A DNA stretch of 29,079 bases from Bacillota bacterium (GCA_023411715.1 JAEYOM010000047.1:1-29079); one strand, 5' to 3'. Shown: positions 1 through 8,670, numbered from the stretch's first letter. A program made the numbers and translations. Notes: a model not told the origin generated them from the letters alone.

Positions 1-2
1 TA

Positions 3-122
3 ACCAATGTGGATCTGCACAAAGGAGAGGTAGGACTCAAGTATTTTCCTGATGTCCTGCAGTATATAGGCGAGTTTGTGATGAAAGGCCTGACAGATAC
101 CTCCGGGAGCCGTCGTTCATAG
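3..122 (+). CDS. C-terminal end of an unidentified protein (cut by window edge)
   Basis: An open frame enters from the left edge and ends at TAG 120-122. The last 39 residues begin TNVDLHKGEVGLKYF and end GLTDTSGSRRS. The frame has plausible amino-acid composition and no internal stop, but too little is present to name a family. It is followed directly by the ApbE-like remnant in another frame, so it may be the last intact gene before a decayed stretch. Confidence 0.4.
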   Translation, partial: TNVDLHKGEVGLKYFPDVLQYIGEFVMKGLTDTSGSRRS

Positions 123-171
123 GGCGGAGGGGAAACGGGAAAACGGGAGTAGAAAGATCGGGGCGATCTCC

Positions 172-471
172 GTAGTTGGTAAATCGGTCGTTACATCTGG
201 CGATTATCAGCGCTATTTTTTCGGTAAAGACGGAAAAGGGTATCATCATATTCTTGATCCAAACACAGGATACCCGGCCGATTCGGGACTTATAAGCTCT
301 AAACTGATAAGTCCTATAAACGGCGACAAGGAATTAGATAAAAAAGAAGCGCTTTTCGACAGAGTTATAGCTGCGCAGTCTCTTCAGGTCGATGCGGTCA
401 GTGGAGCGACACTAGACTCCAAAGCCTATCTCCAGGCTGTTGAAAATGCACTGAAGCAGGCGCGGAAATAG
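172..471 (+). pseudogene. ApbE / FMN-binding-domain remnant with internal deletion
   Basis: Reading the frame ending at TAG 469-471 gives an ApbE-type core, SVVTSGDYQRYFF followed by HHILDPNTGYPADSGLIS, which is the conserved C-terminal half of FAD:protein FMN transferases. Immediately after GLIS the text switches to an FMN-binding-domain C-terminus, VDAVSGATLDSKAYL and AVENAL. There is no start codon with a ribosome site, and the N-terminal half of ApbE and the rest of its C-terminus are missing. The simplest reading is a gene or gene pair for flavinylation of an electron-transfer protein that lost its 5' end and suffered an in-frame internal deletion. The family identification is firm; non-functionality is an inference from the missing parts. 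Confidence 0.7.
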
Positions 472-536
472 ATATTGCAGGGGTGTACAAATGCAGGGAA
501 TATCGACGGATGATGGTCCGTAGAACAGGGACGACT

Positions 537-572
537 GAAGCGGGGATGTATATATTGCCATTCCCGCTTTTC
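537..572 (+). terminator. Rho-independent terminator after the ApbE remnant
   Basis: AAGCGGGGATG (538-548) pairs with CATTCCCGCTT (559-569), an 11-bp stem with one G-U pair and a 10-nt loop, followed by a short T run. It separates the remnant from the next transcription unit. Confidence 0.7.
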
Positions 573-602
573 TATGTCTATTTTTAATGATAAATTATAT
601 TA

Positions 603-611
603 TGGTATAAT
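603..611 (+). promoter_or_regulatory. Extended -10 promoter for the C-GCAxxG-C-C gene
   Basis: TGG-TATAAT at 603-611 matches an extended -10 (TGn plus consensus hexamer). No good -35 lies 17 bp upstream (TTTAAT at best). It is 59 bp before the chosen start at 670, which argues for the later start of that gene. Confidence 0.45.
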
Positions 612-669
612 TTTGCTAAACGCGATGAGCAATACACTAATCAAGAGTAAATGGGATAGGGGTGGCATC

Positions 670-1077
670 ATGCTGAAAGAAATGATAGAGTCGGGATTCG
701 GTGAAAATGAGGATTTAAACTGTGCAGAAAGGATCCTGCAGGGAGCAAATATTGCATATAAGCTGGGACTTGACAAGGAAGCCCTGAAGCTTGCCTCGGG
801 ATTCGGAGGAGGTATGGCGTTAGGCGACAAGTGCGGCGCTCTGACTGCCGCGGTTATGGTTTTGGGCCGTTTATTTGTTAGGGATAGAGCTCATGAGAGC
901 ACAAAAATCAAGGAACTGACAAAAGAATTGTTTGATGTGTATTCCAAGGAAATGGGAGCAATCGACTGTTTGCCTCTAAAGCAAAGGTACGCTACCAGAG
1001 AGCTCAAATGCAGAAAAGTGATTGTAAAAGCGGCCGAAGTGCTGGATAATATAGTGAAGAGAGAACTGGAAGCATAG
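670..1077 (+). CDS. C-GCAxxG-C-C family protein
   Basis: A 135-residue protein whose four cysteines fit the C_GCAxxG_C_C family: Cys18 (NCAE), Cys55 in CGALTAA (a variant of GCAxxG), Cys100 (DCLPLKQRY) and Cys114 (LKCRKVI). The family is cytosolic and thought to bind a metal or act in redox chemistry, but its function is not established. The frame is open from 574, but the ATG at 670 is preferred: it has a GGGGTGG ribosome site and lies downstream of an extended -10 promoter at 603-611. The next gene starts 56 bp later on the same strand, so they may be co-transcribed. Confidence 0.8.
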   Translation: MLKEMIESGFGENEDLNCAERILQGANIAYKLGLDKEALKLASGFGGGMALGDKCGALTAAVMVLGRLFVRDRAHESTKIKELTKELFDVYSKEMGAIDCLPLKQRYATRELKCRKVIVKAAEVLDNIVKRELEA

Positions 1078-1133
1078 TTCCCGCCATCAGTATAAATAGC
1101 CCGATAACACTGAACCAAAGGGGAATGACAACG

Positions 1134-2141
1134 ATGGAAGACAACCGGATAATTATTAAAAAACTTATAGTGCATATCCTTGATACGAATTTACAGATAC
1201 CGGTCATATCTACTGAAGAGCACCCGCTTGAAATGGATATAAGCGACTATCTTACCCGTCATATAATGCGTATACTGCAGGCGGACAATGCGAAAGACGC
1301 GATGTTTCTGAACGACAGCAAAGTCGGACGGATATGCGCCGGGCTTGCGGAAGCTTACGACCGGTTCTCAGGCCTGACTGGAGAGATCGCCGGCATCCTT
1401 TACGATATCATGCTGCGAAACGTGGATATACCTCCCGCCGATCTGATATGTGTTCAATTTGATCTGGATGACGTTCCACACATCGGAATGTTGAAAATGA
1501 ATTTCAGAAACACTTATATTCACTTTATCGTAAACCTCGATGAAGGGACACAGAACAAGCTGATACGGCAGCAGGCTACTTTGCCGGGCGAGGCCCAGAA
1601 AATAGACGAATGTGCGTTGATCAACCTGAACGATATGAGTATCCGCCTTATAGAAAAGAAATACGATATCGACGGTGAGAAGACCAATTATTTTTCGGAG
1701 CTGTTTTTGCAGTGCTCCGGAGATATATCGAACCGTGAGAAAATAAGGTTATTCAATAAAGCGACGGATCAATTTAAGGAGGAGTATTTCGGGGACGACT
1801 TTAAAAAGGGACTCGAGATAAGGAAGGCGGTCTCGGAAAGCTTTGAGAATAACAGCGCTATCGACATCGAGGAGGTTGCGGCCAACGTATTCAAAAACAG
1901 TCCAGATATGCAAAAATCCTACCTTAAAAGTATGGAAGACGCGGGGCTGAAAACTACTCTCCTGAGTCCGAGTGAAAAAGTGATCGAAAAGAATTACAGA
2001 AAACAGACGCTGAAGACCGATACAGGCATAGAAATCAATATCCCGATGGATTGTTACAGCGACAGCGGACGAATTGAATTTATTACGAATCCCGACGGCA
2101 CTATATCGATCATAATCAAAAATGTAAACAGAATATTCTGA
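1134..2141 (+). CDS. Nucleoid-associated protein (PF04245 / 37-kDa NdpA-like)
   Basis: A 335-residue soluble protein resembling the 37-kDa nucleoid-associated protein family. The N-terminus (IIIKKLIVHILD) reads like the family's opening strand, the middle carries LISLxD-like text (NLNDMSIRLIEKKY), and a C-terminal all-residue domain ends in a beta-rich PDGTISIIIKNV. Members bind DNA and are named from E. coli YejK; the role in Clostridia is not established. ATG 1125 is 1 nt from the AAGGGG site, whereas ATG 1134 (MEDNRII) has about 10 nt spacing, so 1134 is chosen. The MFS gene begins 23 bp downstream. Confidence 0.7.
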   Translation: MEDNRIIIKKLIVHILDTNLQIPVISTEEHPLEMDISDYLTRHIMRILQADNAKDAMFLNDSKVGRICAGLAEAYDRFSGLTGEIAGILYDIMLRNVDIPPADLICVQFDLDDVPHIGMLKMNFRNTYIHFIVNLDEGTQNKLIRQQATLPGEAQKIDECALINLNDMSIRLIEKKYDIDGEKTNYFSELFLQCSGDISNREKIRLFNKATDQFKEEYFGDDFKKGLEIRKAVSESFENNSAIDIEEVAANVFKNSPDMQKSYLKSMEDAGLKTTLLSPSEKVIEKNYRKQTLKTDTGIEINIPMDCYSDSGRIEFITNPDGTISIIIKNVNRIF

Positions 2142-2164
2142 AATAGAACGGGGCGCATTAACAG

Positions 2165-3445
2165 ATGAGACTTTTCAGGAACAGAGATACTGCGATGTTC
2201 CTCATCCTCGAGGGCATTGTTTATACGATGGTTATAAATCTTTACAACCCGTTCGTCCAGATGTTTGAAAAAAGGATGGGCGGCAATGACTTCCATACCG
2301 CGCTGCTGAATGCTATCCCGCCGTTGGTCGCTATTTTTGTGCTGATCCCCTTCGGTATGATAATTGAAAAGATCAATCGTAAAAAACAGACTGTTTTACT
2401 TTTACTGGCTGTTTTGAGCTTGTTTTATGCAGCGATCGCATTCGTGCCTTTCATCCCGCACCAGGTCAAAGTGCTTGTATATGTGGCGCTGATCGGGCTG
2501 ATGAATTTCCCGGGTTCATTGTATCTGACGACCTGGCAGTCGTTTTTCGCAGATAATTTCAAAGGCTCCTATGCCGGCAGGATATATACGTTGAGAAGCA
2601 AGTACAGCTCTCTGTTCGGCCTGATTACGGTGCTGGTGACCGGACTTCTTCTCACAGTCATACCGAAATCGGATGAAGAAAGGCTTATGCTGTACCAGTT
2701 GTTCTACGGAGTCTGCTTTGCGCTGACCTTGCTGCAGCTGTTCTTTTTCTCGAGGGTAAGGGGGCAGCCGGAGCCGGCGGATGATTCGCCCGCGGATAAG
2801 CTGTCGCATAAAATTACCATTGAGGATCTCAAAGGCGTTTTCAGGAACAGAAAGTTCATGATCTTCGGGCTGTGCGGATTCGCCTTCCACCTGTTCTGGC
2901 AGATGGCGTGGCCCCTGTTTTTTATCTACAATACCGACTTTGCCCGGCTGAACGAATTCCAGTTAGGCCTGACAAACGTTGCATCAGGTCTGACCATGTT
3001 TCTGTCATATTCCTTCTGGAATAAATGGATGGAGAAAAAAGGCAGCAGCTTCATACTAATTCTGGGTGCGCTGGGGCTTTCGCTGAATCCGTTGGCTTAT
3101 GCCACGATGCTGAATTTTCCCGGGCTCCTCATACTAAACCTCTGTTCGGGTTTTGCTGCAGCAGGTTTCAATCTGTCTCTCTTCTGCAATCTTCTGGAGA
3201 CCTTGCCGGAAGAGAAGAAAACAGTCTATATATCCGTGTTCAACACCATTACCAATATAACGGGATTTGTCGCTCCATTCATAGGCGTTTGGATGTACAA
3301 CCGGACGAACATTTTTTTCGCTATGGGTTTGGACGGCGCATTCAGGCTCATTGCTACAGGCATGTATTTTATTAAATGGCGCCGCGAGAAAAGCGACAAA
3401 ACAAGCGAGCCACCGACATATATATCTGGCGGCATGGCCGGCTGA
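2165..3445 (+). CDS. MFS transporter
   Basis: A 426-residue integral membrane protein with about 12 hydrophobic segments split by a charged central loop around residues 200-220 (RGQPEPADDSPADK), the usual 6+6 layout of the major facilitator superfamily. The first cytoplasmic loop EKINRKKQT fits the family's basic motif between helices 2 and 3. The substrate is unknown; the nearest relatives by look are drug or sugar-type MFS carriers annotated only generically. It starts 23 bp after the nucleoid-associated gene and probably shares its transcript. No clear terminator follows; only a weak CCGGC/GCCGG pair lies at the stop. Confidence 0.85.
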   Translation: MRLFRNRDTAMFLILEGIVYTMVINLYNPFVQMFEKRMGGNDFHTALLNAIPPLVAIFVLIPFGMIIEKINRKKQTVLLLLAVLSLFYAAIAFVPFIPHQVKVLVYVALIGLMNFPGSLYLTTWQSFFADNFKGSYAGRIYTLRSKYSSLFGLITVLVTGLLLTVIPKSDEERLMLYQLFYGVCFALTLLQLFFFSRVRGQPEPADDSPADKLSHKITIEDLKGVFRNRKFMIFGLCGFAFHLFWQMAWPLFFIYNTDFARLNEFQLGLTNVASGLTMFLSYSFWNKWMEKKGSSFILILGALGLSLNPLAYATMLNFPGLLILNLCSGFAAAGFNLSLFCNLLETLPEEKKTVYISVFNTITNITGFVAPFIGVWMYNRTNIFFAMGLDGAFRLIATGMYFIKWRREKSDKTSEPPTYISGGMAG

Positions 3446-3496
3446 AACCTGAGCCGGTATCAGCTTACAACCGGAGGCAGCTTGTGTTATCAGGGC

Positions 3497-3525
3497 TTGT
3501 TAAATATTGTACATTTGGTTATATT
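3497..3525 (+). promoter_or_regulatory. Sigma-A-type promoter for the radical SAM/DUF2344 operon
   Basis: TTGTTA (3497-3502), a 17-bp spacer and TATATT (3520-3525). Transcription would begin near 3532, so the structured element at 3556-3605 would lie in the 5' UTR. Confidence 0.55.
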
Positions 3526-3555
3526 ATTGTAATATATAAAAGTCGGATTTGATGA

Positions 3556-3605
3556 AGGATGTTTAGCGCCCTTGAGGCGCGAATTTCCGCTAAAACATCC
3601 AAATG
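3556..3605 (+). promoter_or_regulatory. Structured 5'-UTR element, copy 1 (shared with glgC leader)
   Basis: A 50-nt element ending on the ribosome site of the radical SAM gene. GGATGTTT (3557-3564) pairs with AAACATCC (3593-3600), and inside it GCGCC/GGCGC forms a 5-bp hairpin with a 5-nt loop. The same element occurs twice in tandem in front of glgC (14911-15010), with near-identical sequence over the first 30 nt. I do not recognise it as a known riboswitch or leader family. Confidence 0.55.
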
Positions 3606-3615
3606 GAGGGTAATT

Positions 3616-5553
3616 GTGCCTGTAATTATTAGGGATGATATACTGCAGAGCGTAGAGAAACCTGCAAGGTATACGGGCGGCGAGCTGAACAGCATAAAAA
3701 AGGATCCGTCCGCGGTGGATATACGGTTTGCTTTTTGCTTCCCGGACACATATGAGATAGGAATGTCGCATCTGGGGATGCGCATATTATACAATCTGCT
3801 CAACGAGCGGAACGATACATACTGTGAGAGGGTTTTCGCGCCATGGACCGATATGGAGGCAAAGATGCGGGAAAACCATATACCGCTTTTTACCCTGGAA
3901 TCACGGGACCCTGTCGGTGAATTCGACTTTGTCGGTTTCACGCTGCAGTATGAAATGAGCTATACGAATATTCTGAACATGCTGGACCTTGCCGGTATAC
4001 CCCTGCTGCGCGAAGAGAGGAAGGAAGGCCAGCCCTTCGTTTGTGCGGGCGGACCTTGTGCTTACAACCCCGAACCGCTTGCCGATTTCGTTGACTTCTT
4101 CATGATGGGCGAAGGTGAAGAGCTCATCAATGAAGTAATGGACGCCTATGCGCAATGGAAAAGCGAAAGTGTGTCGCGCGAGGATTTCCTGAATAAAATA
4201 GTTAATATCGAAGGGATATATGTGCCGGGCTTTTACGACGTCTCCTATAATGAAGACGGAACTGTACAGAAAGTCCGGCCGATAAAGCAGGGGTATCCCG
4301 AGAGGATAAGGAAGAGAATAATCGGGGATCTGGACCGTACATATTTCCCGGAAAAAATGATCGTTCCATATCTCAATATAGTGCACGACAGGATAATGCT
4401 AGAGCTGTTCCGCGGCTGCACAAGGGGCTGCAGGTTTTGCCAGGCCGGTTTCATATACAGGCCTGTACGCGAACGTACGCCGGAAAAACTGATGGGGCTT
4501 GCCAACAGACTGCAGGAAAGCACCGGTTACGAGGAGATCTCGCTGACCTCGCTCAGCACGAGCGATTACTCGGGGCTTCATGAACTGACGTCCGGGCTGA
4601 TCGAAGCAATGGAGCCAAAGAAGGTAAATCTGGCGCTTCCTTCGCTTCGTATCGACTCATTTTCGCTGGACCTTATGGAAAAAGCCCAGAAAGTCAGGAA
4701 AAGCGGACTGACCTTCGCTCCCGAAGCAGGGACGCAGCGCCTCAGAGATGTAATAAATAAAGGCGTTACCGAAGAGGATCTGCTGAATTCGGTCGGATTG
4801 GCTTTCAGGGGCGGATGGAACGGCGTAAAGCTGTATTTTATGATCGGCCTGCCTTTTGAGACCATGGAGGATGTCGAAGGGATAGCAGACCTTGGCCTGA
4901 AGGTCGTGGACGAATATTTCAGGATACCGAAGGAACAAAGAGGTAAAGGCCTAGAGGTGACGATCAGTACGTCGTCGTTCGTGCCGAAGCCCTTCACTCC
5001 GTTCCAGTGGGAACCTCAGGACACCATGGATGCACTGAGGGATAAACAGAAATTTCTTAAGGGAAGGATAAAAGACAGGCACCTGCGTTACAACTGGCAC
5101 GAACCGCAGCTTAGCTTACTGGAGGCGGTTTTTGCGAGGGGTGACAGGCGGACGGGCAAACTTCTGCTGCGCGCATGGGAACTTGGCTGCAAGTTTGACA
5201 GCTGGGGCGAGCATCTCAAATTTGATGCGTGGATGAAAGCGTTTGACGACTGCGGTCTCGACCCGGCCTTTTATGCTAACAGGAAGAGGAGCTTCAATGA
5301 AGTATTTCCGTGGGATCATATAGACGTAGGCGTTTCGAAGAAATTTCTGTGGCGCGAGAACCAAAAAGCAGAAAAGGCCGAAGTGACGCCGAACTGTATG
5401 ACATCCTGTTCAGGCTGCGGAGCCGCTTCCTTCAACAGGGGAAAATGCACGGCCTATATCGGTGACAAAGTCGGGGAAGCCGGCGTATATAAGGCGGCCG
5501 GTAGTTCAGAGGCCGGGAATGTCGGTAAGCCCGGGGAGGCGCGCGATGAATAG
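3616..5553 (+). CDS. B12-binding-domain radical SAM protein (TIGR03960 family)
   Basis: A 645-residue cytosolic enzyme. The N-terminal part (residues about 20-200) is a B12-binding-like Rossmann region (FAFCFPDTYEIGMSHLGMRIL). The radical SAM core follows, with the iron-sulfur motif CTRGCRFC (Cys near 268, 272, 275). A C-terminal CMTSCSGCGA segment near residue 595 adds further cysteines. The reaction is unknown; the family is almost always next to the DUF2344 gene and RNase G, as here, which suggests an RNA-modification or translation role (inference). The frame is open upstream to 3559, but that part is the 5'-UTR element; GTG 3616 with GGAGGG five bases upstream is the likely start. The next gene overlaps by 8 nt. 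Confidence 0.9.
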   Translation: MPVIIRDDILQSVEKPARYTGGELNSIKKDPSAVDIRFAFCFPDTYEIGMSHLGMRILYNLLNERNDTYCERVFAPWTDMEAKMRENHIPLFTLESRDPVGEFDFVGFTLQYEMSYTNILNMLDLAGIPLLREERKEGQPFVCAGGPCAYNPEPLADFVDFFMMGEGEELINEVMDAYAQWKSESVSREDFLNKIVNIEGIYVPGFYDVSYNEDGTVQKVRPIKQGYPERIRKRIIGDLDRTYFPEKMIVPYLNIVHDRIMLELFRGCTRGCRFCQAGFIYRPVRERTPEKLMGLANRLQESTGYEEISLTSLSTSDYSGLHELTSGLIEAMEPKKVNLALPSLRIDSFSLDLMEKAQKVRKSGLTFAPEAGTQRLRDVINKGVTEEDLLNSVGLAFRGGWNGVKLYFMIGLPFETMEDVEGIADLGLKVVDEYFRIPKEQRGKGLEVTISTSSFVPKPFTPFQWEPQDTMDALRDKQKFLKGRIKDRHLRYNWHEPQLSLLEAVFARGDRRTGKLLLRAWELGCKFDSWGEHLKFDAWMKAFDDCGLDPAFYANRKRSFNEVFPWDHIDVGVSKKFLWRENQKAEKAEVTPNCMTSCSGCGAASFNRGKCTAYIGDKVGEAGVYKAAGSSEAGNVGKPGEARDE

Positions 5554-6289
5554 CATACGTATAAGATTTTCGCGCGGCGAAGAGGTTAAATTCATATCGC
5601 ACCTCGACCTGATGAAGGTGTTTGAACGCGCGATCCGCAGATCAGGACTGCCGCTGGCATATTCCCAGGGCTTTAACCCGCACCCGCAGATGGTGTTTGG
5701 CATGCCGCTTTCAGTAGGAATGACGGGCAGCGGAGAATACGCCGATTTCGAGCTCGTTTCCGAGGTGGTACCGGAAATGTTCGTGAAGCGTCTCAATGAA
5801 GCTTTGCCTGAGGCGATACGTGTAACGGCAGCCGCTGCCAAAAAAACGAAATCAAATATCATGGCCTCGATAGCAGGGGCCGATTACATAATGGAATTGT
5901 ACGTCAGGGAGCAACTGCCGGCTAAGGAAGCAATAAAAAGCTTCAATGGCATGATGCAGCGGGATACGATTCCTGTGATTAAGGAAAGCAAAGGCAAGGA
6001 AGGCAGAGATACTTTTAAGGAAACGGATATAAAGCCTCTGATCATTTCTGTATCGCTTGAAGCCATGCAGGAAACGCGTCCGGGTTACGAGGATTTTAAA
6101 ACCGCCTTAATCGCTAAAGCCAGGTTTAGGGCAGGCAATGCCGCGAACCTGAGACCCGACCTGTTCATCAAGGCTCTTTCGGAGCAGGCGGGCATACCCG
6201 TTGCGGCGAGCAGGGTTCACCGCAGCGCGTTATATACAGAGCTTAACGGGAAGATGACAGATCCGTTGGACCCCGCCATACTCCTGTAA
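5546..6289 (+). CDS. TIGR03936 / DUF2344 radical-SAM-associated protein
   Basis: A 247-residue protein beginning MNSIRIRFSRGEEVKFISHLDLMKVFERA, which is the signature opening of DUF2344 proteins that accompany TIGR03960 radical SAM enzymes (sometimes fused to them). It is presumed a partner or substrate-presenting subunit; the biochemical role is unknown. ATG 5546 is used because of the GGGGAGG site just upstream; it overlaps the radical SAM stop by 8 nt, a sign of translational coupling. The open frame upstream to 5462 is the other gene read out of frame. Confidence 0.88.
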   Translation: MNSIRIRFSRGEEVKFISHLDLMKVFERAIRRSGLPLAYSQGFNPHPQMVFGMPLSVGMTGSGEYADFELVSEVVPEMFVKRLNEALPEAIRVTAAAAKKTKSNIMASIAGADYIMELYVREQLPAKEAIKSFNGMMQRDTIPVIKESKGKEGRDTFKETDIKPLIISVSLEAMQETRPGYEDFKTALIAKARFRAGNAANLRPDLFIKALSEQAGIPVAASRVHRSALYTELNGKMTDPLDPAILL

Positions 6290-6354
6290 ATCGATACGAC
6301 GAGAAAAAGGTACCGGAGCCGGCATTTTTCCGCTTGTATTGCTTTGTTAATATA

Positions 6355-6390
6355 CTGCAAAACTAATTATTCATTGATTTGATTTTGCAG
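6355..6390. repeat. Inverted repeat before rng
   Basis: CTGCAAAA (6355-6362) and TTTTGCAG (6383-6390) form a perfect 8-bp inverted repeat with a 20-nt AT-rich loop, 12 bp upstream of the rng ribosome site. No T run follows, so a protein or RNA regulatory site is possible. RNase E/G genes are often autoregulated by their leader, but that is only an analogy here. Confidence 0.4.
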
Positions 6391-6415
6391 CTTAAATAAA
6401 TTTGGTGGTGTTATA

Positions 6416-7912
6416 TTGAGCAATGAATTGATAGCAGACATAGGAGTATGCGAAAACCGTGTTGCGCTCCTGGAGGATGGAGAACTGGCCGAGATCAGCA
6501 TCGAAAGGCCCGGCACGGAGAGGATGGTCGGCAACATATACAGGGGCAGGGTCAGCAGTGTTCTGCCCGGTATGCAGGCCGCATTCATAGACATAGGTTA
6601 TGAGAAGAACGCTTTTCTTTATGTCGGTGACATAATGGCAAAAAAAGATTATATAGATGAAGATGATGAAACGCAGCAGGAAGTAAAGGGCTGCAACATC
6701 TCAGACCTGCTGAGCGCCGGCCAGGAGCTTACGGTACAGGTAATCAAGGAGCCGATAGGCTCGAAAGGCCCGAGGGTCACTACGAACGTCACGCTGCCCG
6801 GCAGGCATCTCGTATTGCTGCCGGACGCAGATTACACGGGTGTTTCGCGGCGTATTGAGAACGAGTCCGAAAGGAACAAGCTCAAAAAGATTGCCGAGAA
6901 CCTGAAACCAAAGGGTATGGGGCTGATCGTCCGGACTGCCTCCGAAGGTATGGAAGAAGAGGATTTCACCGGCGATCTGAATTTTCTCCTGAAGCTGTGG
7001 GACAATATAAGGCTGAAGGAGAGGAGCGGCCCGGTGCCGCGCTGCATGCACAAGGATATCAGCCTTGTAAACAGGGTGGTGCGCGATATGTTCACCAAGG
7101 ACATCGACAAGTTTGTCATAAATGACAGGCAGCAGTACAATAAAGTACTCGAGCTTGTGGATGTGATATCTCCGGCTTTAAAATGCAGGGTGGAATATTT
7201 CGGCAAGGACTATGATATGTTCGAATACTACCAGCTTGAGACCAAGATAGCCAAGGTGTCAGCGCGCAAGGTCTGGCTGAAATGCGGAGGCTACATAGTC
7301 ATAGACAAGACCGAAGCGCTGACCGTAATAGACGTCAATACCGGTAAATATGTCGGGGGAAGCAACCTTGAGGACACCGTACTGAAAACCAACATCGAGG
7401 CGGCTTCGGAAATAGCCAGGCAGATACGGCTCCGCGATATTGGCGGTATAATTATCATCGACTTTATCGACATGCGCGAACACGATCACCAGCAGGCGGT
7501 ACTCGATACGCTGAAACTGGCGCTTAAGAAGGACAGGACGAAAACAGCGGTCGTGGGAATGACCGGTCTCGGCCTTATCGAAATGACCAGGAAGAAGGTA
7601 AAACAGGAGCTGTCGACCGTACTGAACGTGGATTGCCCGTATTGCGACGGCTCGGGCAAAGTATTGTCGCCGGAGGGTATTGCGCGGAATATAGCAAAGG
7701 AAATAACCAGGTACATGAGCCAGACGACTGCGAATACGCTGCAGGTAGAACTGCACCCGGCGGTGGAGCGTGTATTGAAAAGCGATATCAACGGATATTT
7801 TTCAAGACTGCAGGAGACGTACAACAGGAAGATTTTATTCAAGGGCTCGGAAAAGTTAAGGTATGATGAGATAAGAATCAATCAGGTTGACATTAGAACA
7901 CTCGTGTGTTAA
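6416..7912 (+). CDS. rng: Ribonuclease E/G family protein (RNase G)
   Basis: A 498-residue endoribonuclease of the RNase E/G family, length typical of RNase G. In order: an S1-type RNA-binding region near residues 35-125 (GNIYRGRVSSVLPGMQAAFIDIG), the RNase H-like/DNase I-like catalytic part with the metal-binding aspartates in LTVIDVNTGKY and GGIIIIDFIDM, and a zinc-link cysteine pair in CPYCDGSGKV. It cleaves single-stranded RNA in rRNA maturation and mRNA decay. The start is TTG 6416 with GGTGGTG six bases upstream; the nearby ATG 6423 is out of frame. It lies between the radical SAM pair and the ribosomal protein operon, a common clostridial order. Confidence 0.93.
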   Translation: MSNELIADIGVCENRVALLEDGELAEISIERPGTERMVGNIYRGRVSSVLPGMQAAFIDIGYEKNAFLYVGDIMAKKDYIDEDDETQQEVKGCNISDLLSAGQELTVQVIKEPIGSKGPRVTTNVTLPGRHLVLLPDADYTGVSRRIENESERNKLKKIAENLKPKGMGLIVRTASEGMEEEDFTGDLNFLLKLWDNIRLKERSGPVPRCMHKDISLVNRVVRDMFTKDIDKFVINDRQQYNKVLELVDVISPALKCRVEYFGKDYDMFEYYQLETKIAKVSARKVWLKCGGYIVIDKTEALTVIDVNTGKYVGGSNLEDTVLKTNIEAASEIARQIRLRDIGGIIIIDFIDMREHDHQQAVLDTLKLALKKDRTKTAVVGMTGLGLIEMTRKKVKQELSTVLNVDCPYCDGSGKVLSPEGIARNIAKEITRYMSQTTANTLQVELHPAVERVLKSDINGYFSRLQETYNRKILFKGSEKLRYDEIRINQVDIRTLVC

Positions 7913-7920
7913 AATATTTC

Positions 7921-8015
7921 GGTAACCGCTCGGCCAAGGCCCCAAAATGCGACAAAACACTTCTCTGAAATGTTGCGGCGCTGCCTTAAGTCCGGCGAGT
8001 CTGAGAGCAGGAGGT
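7921..8015 (+). promoter_or_regulatory. Probable ribosomal protein L21 leader
   Basis: The 110-nt space before rplU contains AACCGCTCGG near its start and GTCCGGCGAGTCTGAGAGC just before the AGGAGG ribosome site. These match my memory of the conserved ends of the Firmicutes L21 leader RNA, which lets ribosomal protein L21 control its own operon. The identification rests on position and these conserved blocks, not on a covariance search. Confidence 0.55.
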
Positions 8016-8022
8016 ATTAACC

Positions 8023-8334
8023 ATGTACGCTGTAATTGAAACAGGTGGCAAGCAGTACAAAGTCCAGGAAGGCGATGTAGTTTTCGTAGAGAAGCTCGAA
8101 GCCGAGGACGGCGCTGATCTTACTTTTGACAAGGTACTTGCAATTTCGGATGCGGGCAACGTTACTTTCGGGAAACCGACCGTAGCAAACGCGACGGTAT
8201 CTGCCAAAGTGCTCGGTCAGGGTAAGGAGAAGAAAGTTATCGTATTCAAGTATAAGGCGAAGAAGGGCTACAGGAACAAAACCGGACACAGGCAGCCCTA
8301 CACCAAAGTACAGATCGGTAAGATCAACGCGTAA
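8023..8334 (+). CDS. rplU: 50S ribosomal protein L21
   Basis: A 103-residue protein of standard L21 length, beginning MYAVIETGGKQYKVQEGD and carrying the C-terminal RNA-binding text KYKAKKGYRNKTGHRQPYTKV. It binds 23S rRNA in the large subunit. AGGAGG lies 10 bases before ATG. It overlaps the following prp gene by one base (TAATG), so the two are translationally coupled. Confidence 0.98.
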   Translation: MYAVIETGGKQYKVQEGDVVFVEKLEAEDGADLTFDKVLAISDAGNVTFGKPTVANATVSAKVLGQGKEKKVIVFKYKAKKGYRNKTGHRQPYTKVQIGKINA

Positions 8335-8666
8335 TGATCAAGGTAGTAATAACGAGGAACGCGAAGGGTTCTATCGCGGGCTTTGAAATCAACGGCCACT
8401 CGGGTTATGCCGAGGAAGGACAGGATATCATATGTTCGGCAGTGTCGGTCACGGCGTATACCGCAGCCGGCGCGCTTGAAGATCTGGCAGGCCTCCCGCG
8501 CTGCTACAGCGAAAGCGACGGATGTATGACGATAAGGCTGCCGCAGGAAATGACCGACCTGCAGGGATCAACCGCAGGGATCATCATGGAAACGACGGCG
8601 ATAGGTTTCAAACAGATAGGACTCTCATACGGTAAATATGTTTTGGTAGTTGAAGAGGAGGTGTAA
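8334..8666 (+). CDS. prp: Ribosomal-processing cysteine protease Prp
   Basis: A 110-residue YsxB/Prp protein. The catalytic pair is visible as His22 in NGHSGYAEEGQDI and Cys34 in ICSAVSV. Prp removes the N-terminal extension of ribosomal protein L27 before ribosome assembly; the L27 gene directly downstream carries exactly such an extension. It sits between rplU and rpmA as in most Firmicutes. Confidence 0.95.
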   Translation: MIKVVITRNAKGSIAGFEINGHSGYAEEGQDIICSAVSVTAYTAAGALEDLAGLPRCYSESDGCMTIRLPQEMTDLQGSTAGIIMETTAIGFKQIGLSYGKYVLVVEEEV

Positions 8667-8670
8667 TCCG

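Noticed and set aside
3559..3615. ATG 3559 as start of the radical SAM gene
   Set aside because: This stretch is the hairpin element also found before glgC, and a proper GGAGGG site precedes GTG 3616.
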